Shown: positions 56,391-64,000 of the stretch, one piece after another | Position numbering within the stretch: the stretch's first letter is position 1 | How the letters are laid out: each line of letters begins with the position of its first letter | IMG/VR virus record: IMGVR_UViG_3300032163_000003 | Coordinates: 1 to 64,000 of that record | Direction: 5' to 3' (one strand) | Source: a virus | Length of the DNA stretch: 64,000 nt | Program-made: the position numbers and the translations under genes | Notes under the pieces: generated by a model | Told to the model about the DNA's origin: nothing | Seen by the model: only the letters and a program-made list of their open reading frames with translations | Database searches by the model: none

Positions 56391-56863
56391 TTTTTCTTCT
56401 TTTTTGACTTAAGTATCTTCATCTCGTTATAGTTTTTTTCGTCTCTGATTTTTCTTTCTTCATGCATCTTATCGATTTCTTTTTGATGTTGTCTTTCTTT
56501 GAAGATTTTGTTATCTAACATTTTATCTCGCTCGTCTTCTGTAAAGTCATCAGAAAGAAACAATTGTACAAAATAAGAAAGTTCTTTTGAATCTTGCGGT
56601 AACTCTGGAAATATGTTCGCGCCACATTTTTTACATTTATATTTTATGTTTAGAACTGCGTATGAACTACAGGCACAATCGCCCTCCAACTCGGCGTCGA
56701 TGTTAACTTCTATATCTCCATCGCATTCAACCATGTCTGGTTCTGGAGTAAACCTACCTAGTGATATATAGTACCTCGGATAAATCTTTACTGCTTTTTG
56801 ATAGGGCGCTCCAGATCCTTTTTTTCTGGCGGGAATAAATTTTACAAATGATTTACATTTCAT
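56387..56863 (-). CDS. Zinc-ribbon protein with charged helical tail
   Basis: A 158-aa protein. CDGDIEVNIDAELEGDCACS then KYKCKKCGANIFPEL form a four- to five-cysteine ribbon around strands. The tail is a long charged helix (QKEIDKMHEERKIRDEKNYN) ending in KSKKKKK. Unknown. Confidence 0.55.
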   Translation of the reverse strand: MKCKSFVKFIPARKKGSGAPYQKAVKIYPRYYISLGRFTPEPDMVECDGDIEVNIDAELEGDCACSSYAVLNIKYKCKKCGANIFPELPQDSKELSYFVQLFLSDDFTEDERDKMLDNKIFKERQHQKEIDKMHEERKIRDEKNYNEMKILKSKKKKK

Positions 56864-56864
56864 A

Positions 56865-57068
56865 TTACTTCCTCTTTTTCTTCTTGTCTTCTATAATTCC
56901 CCCATCTTTGATTTTTACGACTCTATCTTCCTTTAAAACTAAATGATCTTTTTTAACTTTGACACTATTAATAAAACAAGCTTCATCCCAACCTGAAGAT
57001 AGATCTGTTCCTCTATAACGATCTTCGGATGTTTTTCCGCAAGCTAAACATACCCAGATAGTTTTCAT
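56865..57068 (-). CDS. Small zinc-knuckle protein (67 aa)
   Basis: VCLACGKTSEDRYRG (single knuckle) and DEACFINS, then a basic tail (EDKKKKRK). Not recognised. Confidence 0.5.
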   Translation of the reverse strand: MKTIWVCLACGKTSEDRYRGTDLSSGWDEACFINSVKVKKDHLVLKEDRVVKIKDGGIIEDKKKKRK

Positions 57069-57082
57069 AAAACTTTCTCCTT

Positions 57083-57271
57083 TTATTTTAATATGTTACT
57101 AGCGTATATTAGAAACAAGGTCGCGAATATGCCAACTATTTGAAAAAAAGCTTTTATATTATTTTTAACATTCTTTTTTCTTTCTAACTTAAAATAGAAC
57201 TTAGTATAATCATTACAATCCTTACTACAAATCTTTTGAATTAAGCAAGTATTACAAGGATTTATTATCAT
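57083..57271 (-). CDS. Cys-knuckle protein with one membrane span
   Basis: A 62-aa protein. PCNTCLIQKICSKDCND then a C-terminal hydrophobic helix (AFFQIVGIFATLFLIYAS). A membrane-anchored version of the CxxC-x5-CxxxC family. Confidence 0.55.
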   Translation of the reverse strand: MIINPCNTCLIQKICSKDCNDYTKFYFKLERKKNVKNNIKAFFQIVGIFATLFLIYASNILK

Positions 57272-57510
57272 AAGACTTTTTCCTCTTTAATTGTAAAGTA
57301 ATAAGGACCGGAGTCCCACTCAAGTATTTTTATCCCGTTCCATTTATCTGCTTTTCGTTTAGCGTACTTCTCGGCGTATGTTTTGGCTTTGTCTCTATCG
57401 CTAAATAGTTTAACCCACATAAAGTCAGTATGTTCGGAACCCATAGGACCGCCGAGAGAACCAGCGTTTTCACAGATTAGTAGATAGATTTTGTTCATTT
57501 CTTTCACCAT
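57268..57510 (-). CDS. Hypothetical protein (80 aa)
   Basis: MVKEMNKIYLLICENAGSLG... is a small alpha/beta protein (FMWVKLFSDRDKAKTYAEKY), resembling many short phage proteins that follow a 'strand, helix, strand' plan. The second ATG (MNKIYLL) has the better ribosome binding site (GGTGAAAG). No function visible. Confidence 0.5.
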   Translation of the reverse strand: MVKEMNKIYLLICENAGSLGGPMGSEHTDFMWVKLFSDRDKAKTYAEKYAKRKADKWNGIKILEWDSGPYYFTIKEEKVL

Positions 57511-58127
57511 GTTAAAGATTGTTCTTTCCGTTCTAATTTTCTTCCTAAGAAGAAGTTTGTAAATTCTAACATTGGATGCATTTTTATGAAGTTAATTTCA
57601 TAATTCCATTCATCTGTAATTAATTGTTTATTCTTTGATGTTCCTTTTGGTGTTCCTGGGGGTGTTGGTTTTCCTCTAACTCTTTTATATTCCTCTTCTG
57701 TTAACCAACCAAATAATTCAATTACTTTGTAGTCATCATAACATCCACCAAAAATCCAATAGTTTGGTTTCTGATCATATCCCCTTAGAGGTATTAAAAT
57801 ACTCCAATCTAACTGCTGGGAATAATAACCTCTTACTTTTTTCGAAAGAATATTTTTAGTTTTAACTTCAGTTTTAAATCCTTGAGTTATTACATCACAA
57901 TCGTAATCCACTCGATCTTCGATAAAATCACAATGTCTAATTCCCATCTTTCTTACCCAGTCTTCGAATCCAGTACATACATATGCATGTCTTTTGCTTT
58001 CACCAACTGGATCTTTTAAACCTTCTTTATTGAGAATGTTTTTTTGATACCGTCTTTCCGATATTTCTTGAATTTCTTTTGTAGTTGGGAAACGAATCAT
58101 TTGGTTCACGGATTGTATGTAGGACAC
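57504..58127 (-). CDS. PD-(D/E)xK nuclease-like protein
   Basis: A 207-aa protein. DYDCDVITQGFKTEVKTKNI (about residues 73-92) fits the nuclease pattern D-x(10-12)-ExK, with an acidic residue further upstream. GWLTEEEYKRV and WNYEINFIKMH follow. A lone endonuclease or a recombination-type enzyme. GTG start behind GGAGAATAG. No family name assigned. Confidence 0.55.
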   Translation of the reverse strand: MSYIQSVNQMIRFPTTKEIQEISERRYQKNILNKEGLKDPVGESKRHAYVCTGFEDWVRKMGIRHCDFIEDRVDYDCDVITQGFKTEVKTKNILSKKVRGYYSQQLDWSILIPLRGYDQKPNYWIFGGCYDDYKVIELFGWLTEEEYKRVRGKPTPPGTPKGTSKNKQLITDEWNYEINFIKMHPMLEFTNFFLGRKLERKEQSLTW

Positions 58128-58147
58128 CTATTCTCCTTTCAAAGTTG

Positions 58148-58675
58148 TTAAAACGTCTGAATTCTATCCGCAGGCTCTAAAATCGAAGTCTTCAAACTTC
58201 CCGCTTCAGTTGCTTTTTTAACCCAGTCTAGATCCCGAACTTTTGCTTTTAACTCTGAGACATCATTTTCCAATTTATCAGTTGTGTCTTCTAAGTCGGT
58301 TGTTCTTGAATCTAGATCTTCTTCAACCGTTTCTCTATCATCTGCCGATCCTTCTAGTTTATCTACTTTTTCCTTGATCTCGTCTCCGTTACATTCCAGT
58401 TTATCTGTTTTTGATTCTAGATCATCTAGTCTGGAATCAAGGCTTTGAGTTGTTGTCTCAAGTTCTTCTACTTTACTTTCAGCATCGTCTAATCCAGATT
58501 CCAGATCATCTAATCTGGTTTCTGAGTTTTCCGATGTTGGTTGAACTTCATCTAAGGTTGACTCTAAGTCACTTACTTTTGACTCAGCATCATCTACTCT
58601 AGATTCCATATCTTCAATTCTTTTTTCCAAAGTGTCGATTCTTTGGAATAGTTCTGTTTTTTCTTCGTCTGTCAT
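58148..58675 (-). CDS. Long coiled-coil protein with DW motif
   Basis: A 175-aa protein that is almost wholly heptad repeats (RLDDLESGLDDAESKVEELE), with Asp-rich 11/7-residue spacing, ending AKVRDLDWVKKATEAGSL. The same end motif as the protein at 6542 and a related motif in the zinc-finger family. Likely a trimeric rod; its partner is unknown. Confidence 0.6.
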   Translation of the reverse strand: MTDEEKTELFQRIDTLEKRIEDMESRVDDAESKVSDLESTLDEVQPTSENSETRLDDLESGLDDAESKVEELETTTQSLDSRLDDLESKTDKLECNGDEIKEKVDKLEGSADDRETVEEDLDSRTTDLEDTTDKLENDVSELKAKVRDLDWVKKATEAGSLKTSILEPADRIQTF

Positions 58676-58684
58676 TGTTTCTCC

Positions 58685-58882
58685 TCAATCTTCTTGACCA
58701 GCTCTTCTGCTGTCAGCATATTTTACTGTTCCATGTTTTAAAGAAACTCGATATCCTCTCCATCTTAGTTCTTCAGCTACTTTTCTTGTGAAGTTTGGGG
58801 ATAGACTTGTTTCAATTGGCGCAATAAGTTTCTTTAATTTTCTTGATTTCATTCTAGGAATACTTTGTTCTAAATTGTTCAT
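58685..58882 (-). CDS. Small basic hypothetical protein (65 aa)
   Basis: MNNLEQSIPRMKSRKLKKLI..., basic with a short amphipathic helix (NFTRKVAEELRWRGYRV). Not recognised. Overlaps the upstream small ORF by 4 bases. Confidence 0.5.
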   Translation of the reverse strand: MNNLEQSIPRMKSRKLKKLIAPIETSLSPNFTRKVAEELRWRGYRVSLKHGTVKYADSRRAGQED

Positions 58883-59001
58883 TGTTTCTCCTTCTTCGGA
58901 TACAGTATGGTTACCCAGTCGGAATATGCTTTGTTGAATCCAACCAGGTAACCGTACCAGTACCCGAATAGTGCGATTACAAGTAGTAGGATAGGTAGCA
59001 T
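58879..59001 (-). CDS. 40-aa single-span membrane peptide
   Basis: Starts MLPILLLVIALFGYWYGYLV and ends KKEKQ, overlapping the next gene's ATG. One membrane segment near the N-terminus. The ribosome binding site is weak. Likely real because it fills the gap exactly. Confidence 0.5.
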   Translation of the reverse strand: MLPILLLVIALFGYWYGYLVGFNKAYSDWVTILYPKKEKQ

Positions 59002-59006
59002 ATCAA

Positions 59007-59351
59007 TTATTTTCTTGCTCTTCGAATATCAGTAAGAGAAAGCCCATCTAATTCAGTAAGATTTAATCTTTTGTTTATGTTAATTAAAGGTTCAATATTT
59101 GGATAATATGCAGCATTTTTTATCAACTGCTCAAGGAAGAACTTAGACTTGATTGGATCTGAAAGTCTAAAATTATCGACTGCGTCTTGAGTTCTTTGGT
59201 CTAAGTTTCCTTCTTTATTAGAGTCTCTAAATTCTCTATAAGTAGTTTCTAAAAATTCTTGTCTAAGTTTTTGAATATCCAGTCGAGGTGTTAAAAGGTC
59301 CTCTAAAAACTGACTAATTCTTTCCAGCTCTTTCTCTATTTTTTCACTCAT
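59007..59351 (-). CDS. Helical hypothetical protein (114 aa)
   Basis: A charged helical protein (ELERISQFLEDLLTPRLDIQ) with a C-terminal LNLTELDGLSLTDIRRARK. Not recognised. Directly after the large methyltransferase gene. Confidence 0.5.
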   Translation of the reverse strand: MSEKIEKELERISQFLEDLLTPRLDIQKLRQEFLETTYREFRDSNKEGNLDQRTQDAVDNFRLSDPIKSKFFLEQLIKNAAYYPNIEPLININKRLNLTELDGLSLTDIRRARK

Positions 59352-59363
59352 TCTTCTTTCCTT

Positions 59364-61883
59364 TCATTTTAAGAATCCAAACTTATAAACTCCCTCTCTT
59401 AATCGTTCACTAAACTTTTTATATAACTCATTAAACGTTTTTAACTCTTCTGGATAAATCTTCTTTAACATTGGTTTTAACTGAGCCCATCCAGAATCCC
59501 ACGCATTTAGGTGACACTCTTTATATTCTTCATGAAATGTTTGTCTTACAGACATAGACTTTCTAATTAACTCTTTTGCGTATTCTAAAATTCTTTTTGC
59601 GTCATCTGAAATATGAACTGTTTCTAGAAGTTTATATACATACCTATCTTCTGGGAATTGTTTGGAATCTTGATACATTTCATTAAATCCGCATTTATTC
59701 GCTAATTCTGACATCTCTTTGTTTGACATAAAAAAGAACTGGTTAAAGACTTTCCATAAATTATTTCTGTATGAAATATTTCTTAAACTAGATTGTTGGC
59801 TAGCACTTTCAAAAAGAGAGTAAATTATACAATCTAAATTCCATTGTTGATAATCTTTGTGATTGACATTTGGTTTTAAATATTCGTCATTAGAATTCGA
59901 CCAGTTATAGTAGAATGTTGATAACTTTCTTGCTGAGAATGCCGCTACAGTTTTTAGAAAATTTTCTTCGGTAATTGGGAATCCATTATATTCAACTGAG
60001 CCGGTTGCTGTAAGCATTGAAACTCGTAAAATACTTTCATACATTACATTCCCTGAATAATATAAAAATCCCAACTGATTTGGAAGACTTTTTCCTTTTC
60101 TTCCATCATCTGAAATAACTAAAGCACTTTTTAATCTTAAACCATCAGAAAACTTAAGACCTTTTATTTCTTCTCTAACCCAGTCAGCACAATTTTCTAG
60201 GGCATCAACATTGTATAAGATTTTCTTTCCTACGGTTTCTATTTCTCCAAATTTTGAAACGTCTTTTAGTTCAACCTCAAAAACGTTTTTTTCTTCACTA
60301 TTTCCTGATTCCCATACTGAAAACATTAATCCCCAATTTCCAGACACGTCGGCAAAATGGGAAGCATTGAATACCATTCCCCCTAAAAATTTAAACTTAC
60401 TTAAAAACTTACTTCTAAAATCTTTAAATGATCTGGTTGTTAGAAACGACGTTGGAGAAAAGAAAGCTATTTTTATATTTTCATTTTTGTACTGTTCTGG
60501 TAACTGTAGAATTCTGTATAAGAATTGAGCATATAGTTGAGAAGATGGAAGACCAAGTTTTTCTCTTAACATGCATTCATTTATTTTGTTTCTTGATATT
60601 CCAGATCTAGATTTTTTACTAATATTTTTACTTTTTAGCTCTCCGGCGGTTCCATACGGCGGATTCATTATTACTATAACAGATTTATTATCTTCTAAAT
60701 TTTTAACTAAACTTCCTGCAAATTTTCTCAACTTTTCTTCTTCAAATGTTGGTCTACCTTGATCCCAAACATCATCGTTTAAAAAGTCGTATTGAAAAGC
60801 TGGGGTTTTTTTATAATATCCCATATCATTAATTGTATCTACATCTCCATGCTCAAGAGTACATAGAAATAAATTTTCAATTGGATAATCTTTAGAAAGA
60901 TTTGCTGTTCCGCATCCAGGATAAAACCAAGTAAGATCGGTATAACAAGTTGATCCAAAAATTTTTGAAATCATTTTATGAATTTCATCTGCCCAGATCT
61001 TAGGTGTAAAGAAAGCTCCAGTTCGACGTCTATACAACTCTTCTAAAACTCTATCTTTACAAGAAGTTAGAATTCTCAACTCTTCAGATGTATAATCTTG
61101 TTTGAACTGAGAAAAGAAAGAAACAAACAGATTTGCGTTTACTTTAAATGAATCTCCTCTACAGATTAATGTATTCGCCTTTTTTGGATGCAAGAATACA
61201 TTATCTTTATCTGTTAAACAACTAAAGAAAATATCAACCAATCTACTTATTCTTTTATTTTCTTTAATCTCAGTTGGTGCTTTTCTTTCTGTAATAACGT
61301 TATCCTTAAAGTATGTGAAAATTGGGACAATATTAGTTGGGCTAATACTAATAGAAAACGTTTCACCAGAATAGATTGCTTTCATTTTTTCTACCACCTG
61401 AGAGAAATCAAAATTTTTATCAATATCATAAATAAATGGTTGAATTTCAATGTCCGTAGAAAGTTCTTTTACTAGATCTGGATACTTACCTGGAGCTTTT
61501 GATGGTGCTATGTTCCAATCTAAGTTTCTAGACAAATACTTAAAAATGGACTTGACTGAATTACAAAAACAACCGAACATATCACCTGCAAAAACTGAAG
61601 ATGGAAATCCAGTACCTTTCTCTTCTAGTTTCTTTAAGTAAAACAGAAGTTGAACAAGAATTTCTGCTTGGTTGATTTTTTCTTTTAAGTTAAATTTGTG
61701 TTTAAATTCCATTAAAAATACATAAGGCTCGGATTCGAGAAGTCCATCAACTTTATTTGGGGATGATATTGTTGATGGAAAGTAATGACTAAATGCTTGT
61801 CTATAAGCATTTTCTACATCTTTTTCACTCTTAGCTATTGACAAAGACTTAGCTAAATTTTTGTTCATACTTTTCTTTGTCAT
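59364..61883 (-). CDS. Nuclease-methyltransferase fusion, type IIG/PglX-like
   Basis: An 839-aa protein. Residues about 40-60 hold a PD-(D/E)xK-like site (KVDGLL ... FLMEFKHK). TGAFFTPKIWADEIHKMI (about 295) and WFYPGCGTANLSKD (about 319) are the adenine-methyltransferase TG.FYTP and motif I. IVIMNPPYGTAGELK (about 402) is motif IV. The C-terminal third is probably a target-recognition domain. The order matches phage-borne Eco57I/type IIG-like enzymes, which may modify phage DNA or restrict competitors. The nuclease residues look intact. Confidence 0.75.
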   Translation of the reverse strand: MTKKSMNKNLAKSLSIAKSEKDVENAYRQAFSHYFPSTISSPNKVDGLLESEPYVFLMEFKHKFNLKEKINQAEILVQLLFYLKKLEEKGTGFPSSVFAGDMFGCFCNSVKSIFKYLSRNLDWNIAPSKAPGKYPDLVKELSTDIEIQPFIYDIDKNFDFSQVVEKMKAIYSGETFSISISPTNIVPIFTYFKDNVITERKAPTEIKENKRISRLVDIFFSCLTDKDNVFLHPKKANTLICRGDSFKVNANLFVSFFSQFKQDYTSEELRILTSCKDRVLEELYRRRTGAFFTPKIWADEIHKMISKIFGSTCYTDLTWFYPGCGTANLSKDYPIENLFLCTLEHGDVDTINDMGYYKKTPAFQYDFLNDDVWDQGRPTFEEEKLRKFAGSLVKNLEDNKSVIVIMNPPYGTAGELKSKNISKKSRSGISRNKINECMLREKLGLPSSQLYAQFLYRILQLPEQYKNENIKIAFFSPTSFLTTRSFKDFRSKFLSKFKFLGGMVFNASHFADVSGNWGLMFSVWESGNSEEKNVFEVELKDVSKFGEIETVGKKILYNVDALENCADWVREEIKGLKFSDGLRLKSALVISDDGRKGKSLPNQLGFLYYSGNVMYESILRVSMLTATGSVEYNGFPITEENFLKTVAAFSARKLSTFYYNWSNSNDEYLKPNVNHKDYQQWNLDCIIYSLFESASQQSSLRNISYRNNLWKVFNQFFFMSNKEMSELANKCGFNEMYQDSKQFPEDRYVYKLLETVHISDDAKRILEYAKELIRKSMSVRQTFHEEYKECHLNAWDSGWAQLKPMLKKIYPEELKTFNELYKKFSERLREGVYKFGFLK

Positions 61884-61914
61884 TTCTCCTCCTTTGTGGT
61901 AAGATTATTTCTTA

Positions 61915-62637
61915 TCAAATGAATTCCTTGACTATACTCTTCGCAAATCCCTCAAAGTAAAACTTCCAATAATGGTCACGATCTATATCGCCAGCATCCA
62001 TCACTCTCGCCATCGTCTTAGAGATCCTCGTGGGTCCATATCCTTTTAACATCACAGATCCTTCTTTGTCATCCTCCGGTACATAGTACAATAGAGAATT
62101 TTTAGAAGTAAAAACCTCTTCTCGGATCTTCTGTAATGACTCAAATACCGCCCACTTACTCAGAAAGTTTATTTTAAGAATTTTGGCAAAAATTTCATCA
62201 ATCATTTCATACCTTTGGGGTACCCCTTTTATGGAGATCTCACTGTTCTGGTAAAGTGCCAAGAACTTATCTCGGTTAAAGGACGACAGAAAAGTTTGAA
62301 TGATTCCCCGCAGTTCCAAAGGTAAAAATTCGTCAGTTCCAACCATCGGTTTCGACACGATTATACCATCATACTGTCTTAAGATCACCGACGATTCATC
62401 AATATTATTTCTCGTCAGATACTCGTTTATTGTTGATTCCGTTATTGTCCTCAGCATGGATGTTAGATTTGGATTGTCTCGCATTAGTAGCCCGATTCGA
62501 ATATTTCTTTGCTCTTTATTATTCGGGTCAAGACCAGATAAGTCTACTCCAAGTCCTTTTAGAATATTGTAGTGACAAGATGATACGTCGTATAGAAATA
62601 AATCTCTTAAGAAAAGTTTCTCACTATTTATTTTCAT
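61915..62637 (-). CDS. Possible polymerase-palm-like protein
   Basis: A 240-aa protein starting MKINSEKLFLRDLFLYDVSS. 'FLYDVSSCHYNILKGLG' has the Asp-x-Ser spacing of polymerase motif A. 'SSVILRQYDGIIVSKP' places an Asp in a strand-turn-strand as in motif C, though with DG instead of DTD. No exonuclease or thumb is recognised. Could instead be an unrelated fold; the assignment is tentative. Confidence 0.45.
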   Translation of the reverse strand: MKINSEKLFLRDLFLYDVSSCHYNILKGLGVDLSGLDPNNKEQRNIRIGLLMRDNPNLTSMLRTITESTINEYLTRNNIDESSVILRQYDGIIVSKPMVGTDEFLPLELRGIIQTFLSSFNRDKFLALYQNSEISIKGVPQRYEMIDEIFAKILKINFLSKWAVFESLQKIREEVFTSKNSLLYYVPEDDKEGSVMLKGYGPTRISKTMARVMDAGDIDRDHYWKFYFEGFAKSIVKEFI

Positions 62638-62834
62638 TTCGGTTTTGGATCCAGTGTTCTTGCAAATTCTGGTGTATGACCATACCAATTTTCTCGACGA
62701 CTTACTGCTACATCAAAGGATTTTAAGCAACCCGTTAAAAATTGAGCAAGAATAAAATCTGGAGTGTCTGATCCATTTTCCTTGCTATATCTATTAATTA
62801 AAAACTCCAGTTCCTTTTTAAACGTTACTTTCAT
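62634..62834 (-). CDS. Conserved small phage protein (66 aa)
   Basis: MKVTFKKELEFLINRYSKEN followed by TPDFILAQFLTGCLKSFDVA and REN-WYG. The 'ELE.LINR.S.EN...TPDFILA' pattern is shared by small conserved phage proteins of unknown role. Overlaps both neighbours, so co-translated with the next gene. Confidence 0.6.
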   Translation of the reverse strand: MKVTFKKELEFLINRYSKENGSDTPDFILAQFLTGCLKSFDVAVSRRENWYGHTPEFARTLDPKPK

Positions 62835-63165
62835 TTTTCTTGTCCTCTATTCGTCTCAAAAGTTTCCTACGTTTTTGTTCCATCACAATTCCATCTGTTC
62901 CAAAAATATTACCTTCTGTGATTAATTTTCGAACTAGTTCTGTTAGTTGTCCTAGAAATGGAAGATCACAACCAGCAGGTCGAGAACCGGTAATTCTACT
63001 TACCCAGTCTATCTTTCCTGTTCCTTTACATTTTGGGCATAGAAGGTAGTAGTATTCTTTCTTTTCTTTCTCTTTTTTTCTGCTGTCCCAACCTAGTACA
63101 GTCATTCGTCCAGGACCACATCCTTCCCCAGAACATAGATTACATTCTTCAGTATTGATTTTCAT
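62818..63165 (-). CDS. DnaJ-type zinc-finger protein with DWVSRITG
   Basis: A 115-aa protein starting MKINTEECNLCSGEGCG, with the second knuckle CPKCKGTGKIDWVSRITGSR after a longer linker. The tail ends in a charged helix (MEQKRRKLLRRIEDKKNE). First in DNA order of the four tandem paralogues. Confidence 0.7.
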   Translation of the reverse strand: MKINTEECNLCSGEGCGPGRMTVLGWDSRKKEKEKKEYYYLLCPKCKGTGKIDWVSRITGSRPAGCDLPFLGQLTELVRKLITEGNIFGTDGIVMEQKRRKLLRRIEDKKNESNV

Positions 63166-63415
63166 ATGGTTCACCAAATGCCCAGTCATTTCCTGTACTC
63201 ATAATGAAAAAACCATACCCAGTTTCCTTTTCCCACCTTTTAACTAATGTTGTCATAAACGGAACTTCTCTTGGATCAAAAGATCTGGTAACTTTCTTTA
63301 CCCAATCTATTTCACCAAAACCACAGCAACTCTTACATCTATAGATTGTACGTTCTTTTTTGAATACATATCCTCTGCCGTTACATTCTTTACAATCTTC
63401 AGTATTTATTTCCAT
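63149..63415 (-). CDS. DnaJ-type zinc-finger protein with DWVKKVTR
   Basis: MEINTEDCKECNGRGYVFKK, then CKSCCGFGEIDWVKKVTRSF. An 88-aa paralogue. The C-terminal part (LVKRWEKETGYGFFIMSTGN) resembles the other members' tails in length only. Confidence 0.7.
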   Translation of the reverse strand: MEINTEDCKECNGRGYVFKKERTIYRCKSCCGFGEIDWVKKVTRSFDPREVPFMTTLVKRWEKETGYGFFIMSTGNDWAFGEPYENQY

Positions 63416-63642
63416 TTTGTTTTCTTCCAGTCGTAAAGCGTTATTGTATTAGTTTCATAATACCTATCAAGTAACTGAGAATCGGATGGAAATCTTCTTT
63501 CTCTATTTGGTCCAACAACATTTTCTAACCAATCTAATCCTCCGCAGCCAAGACATTTTGGACATCTTCGAAGAACTTTCTTGCGACTTAACAAATACCC
63601 TTTTCCGTTACATTTTTCACAGTCTTCAGTGTTTATTTTCAT
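63406..63642 (-). CDS. DnaJ-type zinc-finger protein with DWLENVVG
   Basis: MKINTEDCEKCNGKGYLLSR, then CPKCLGCGGLDWLENVVGPN. A 78-aa paralogue; the tail RFPSDSQLLDRYYETN matches the next member's RIPSSDQLIRLYEIDN, so these two are the closest pair. Confidence 0.7.
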   Translation of the reverse strand: MKINTEDCEKCNGKGYLLSRKKVLRRCPKCLGCGGLDWLENVVGPNRERRFPSDSQLLDRYYETNTITLYDWKKTKWK

Positions 63643-63645
63643 TTC

Positions 63646-63906
63646 TCACTCATATTTACTTACTCGGTAAGTAACTACTTTTCTAAGGAACTTTTCTTCT
63701 CCACCATTGTCTATTTCATATAGTCTAATTAACTGATCCGAACTTGGTATTCTTCCGGTTCTTTTTGGTCCAACAACTACTTCTACCCAATCCAGCTCTC
63801 TCTTTCCATAACATTTTGAACAACGAGTAATAGTATTTTCTTTAACTATTAAATATCCTTTTCCGTTGCATTTTCTACACTTTTCTCTTTCTTCGTAATT
63901 TTTCAT
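63646..63906 (-). CDS. DnaJ-type zinc-finger protein with DWVEVVVG
   Basis: MKNYEEREKCRKCNGKGYLI, then CSKCYGKRELDWVEVVVGPK. An 86-aa paralogue and the last complete gene in the window. The 94 bases beyond it up to the window end hold no complete gene that I can support. Confidence 0.7.
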   Translation of the reverse strand: MKNYEEREKCRKCNGKGYLIVKENTITRCSKCYGKRELDWVEVVVGPKRTGRIPSSDQLIRLYEIDNGGEEKFLRKVVTYRVSKYE

Positions 63907-64000
63907 ATCTTCTCCAAAAGTGGACGTCCAGATTTCTCCAGACGCCCAACTCGGTTATTGTTTTGTCAACATAAAGATAATTACTGAATCTATCATAACA

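Overview
The window is part of a large, AT-rich tailed-phage genome; GC looks like roughly one third by eye. Genes are packed tightly, often with start and stop codons overlapping, and most have a strong GGAG-type ribosome binding site. That argues for a host using ordinary Shine-Dalgarno initiation. A T4-gp17-like terminase, gp25-, gp6- and gp27-like baseplate proteins, a tape-measure protein and a tail-tube-cap-like protein make it a contractile-tail (myovirus-type) phage. Many genes are small unknowns, and homing endonucleases have invaded repeatedly. TAG is used as a normal stop, so I see no sign of an altered code.

Layout. 1-12.0 kb (minus strand): RNA-repair and accessory genes. These are an RlaP-type nucleotidyltransferase cut in two by a homing endonuclease, an RtcB RNA ligase carrying an intein exactly at its catalytic cysteine, a radical SAM enzyme, a CCA-adding enzyme, several small zinc-binding or membrane proteins, and a structured RNA at 9.37-9.49 kb. 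12.1-22.5 kb (plus strand): a HAD phosphatase, then tail/baseplate genes (tube-like protein, a probable frameshifted assembly chaperone, gp25-like, gp6-like), a homing endonuclease and an M14-type peptidase. 22.5-28.5 kb (minus): small genes and a receptor-binding module with a 1057-aa fibre of visibly higher GC. 28.6-29.3 kb (plus): a small cassette between terminators. 29.3-45.6 kb (minus): a ClpP-like secreted protease, a tube-cap-like protein, a run of small proteins sharing an N-terminal FSFYxLxE leader, the tape measure with an M15 peptidase domain, a HExxH protease and the terminase. 45.8-46.1 kb (plus): a single-gene cassette. 46.1-64 kb (minus): the gp27-like hub, an RNA ligase, many small Cys-rich zinc proteins, two tRNA genes (Ile-TAT, Met-CAT), a nuclease-methyltransferase fusion and an array of DnaJ-type zinc-finger paralogues.

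How it works together. RtcB, RlaP, a nucleotidyl-transferring RNA ligase, the CCA-adding enzyme and phage tRNAs form a plausible tRNA/RNA repair set, probably against host anticodon nucleases (inference). The FSFY-leader proteins share an N-terminal L-x-E or I-x-E tripeptide resembling T4 prohead protease sites. I therefore suggest they are internal virion proteins carrying a capsid-targeting leader. A TATATATAT element recurs at most strand switches and is probably the phage promoter. Strong hairpin terminators sit where transcription units converge. Three structured intergenic regions flank the leader-protein cluster.
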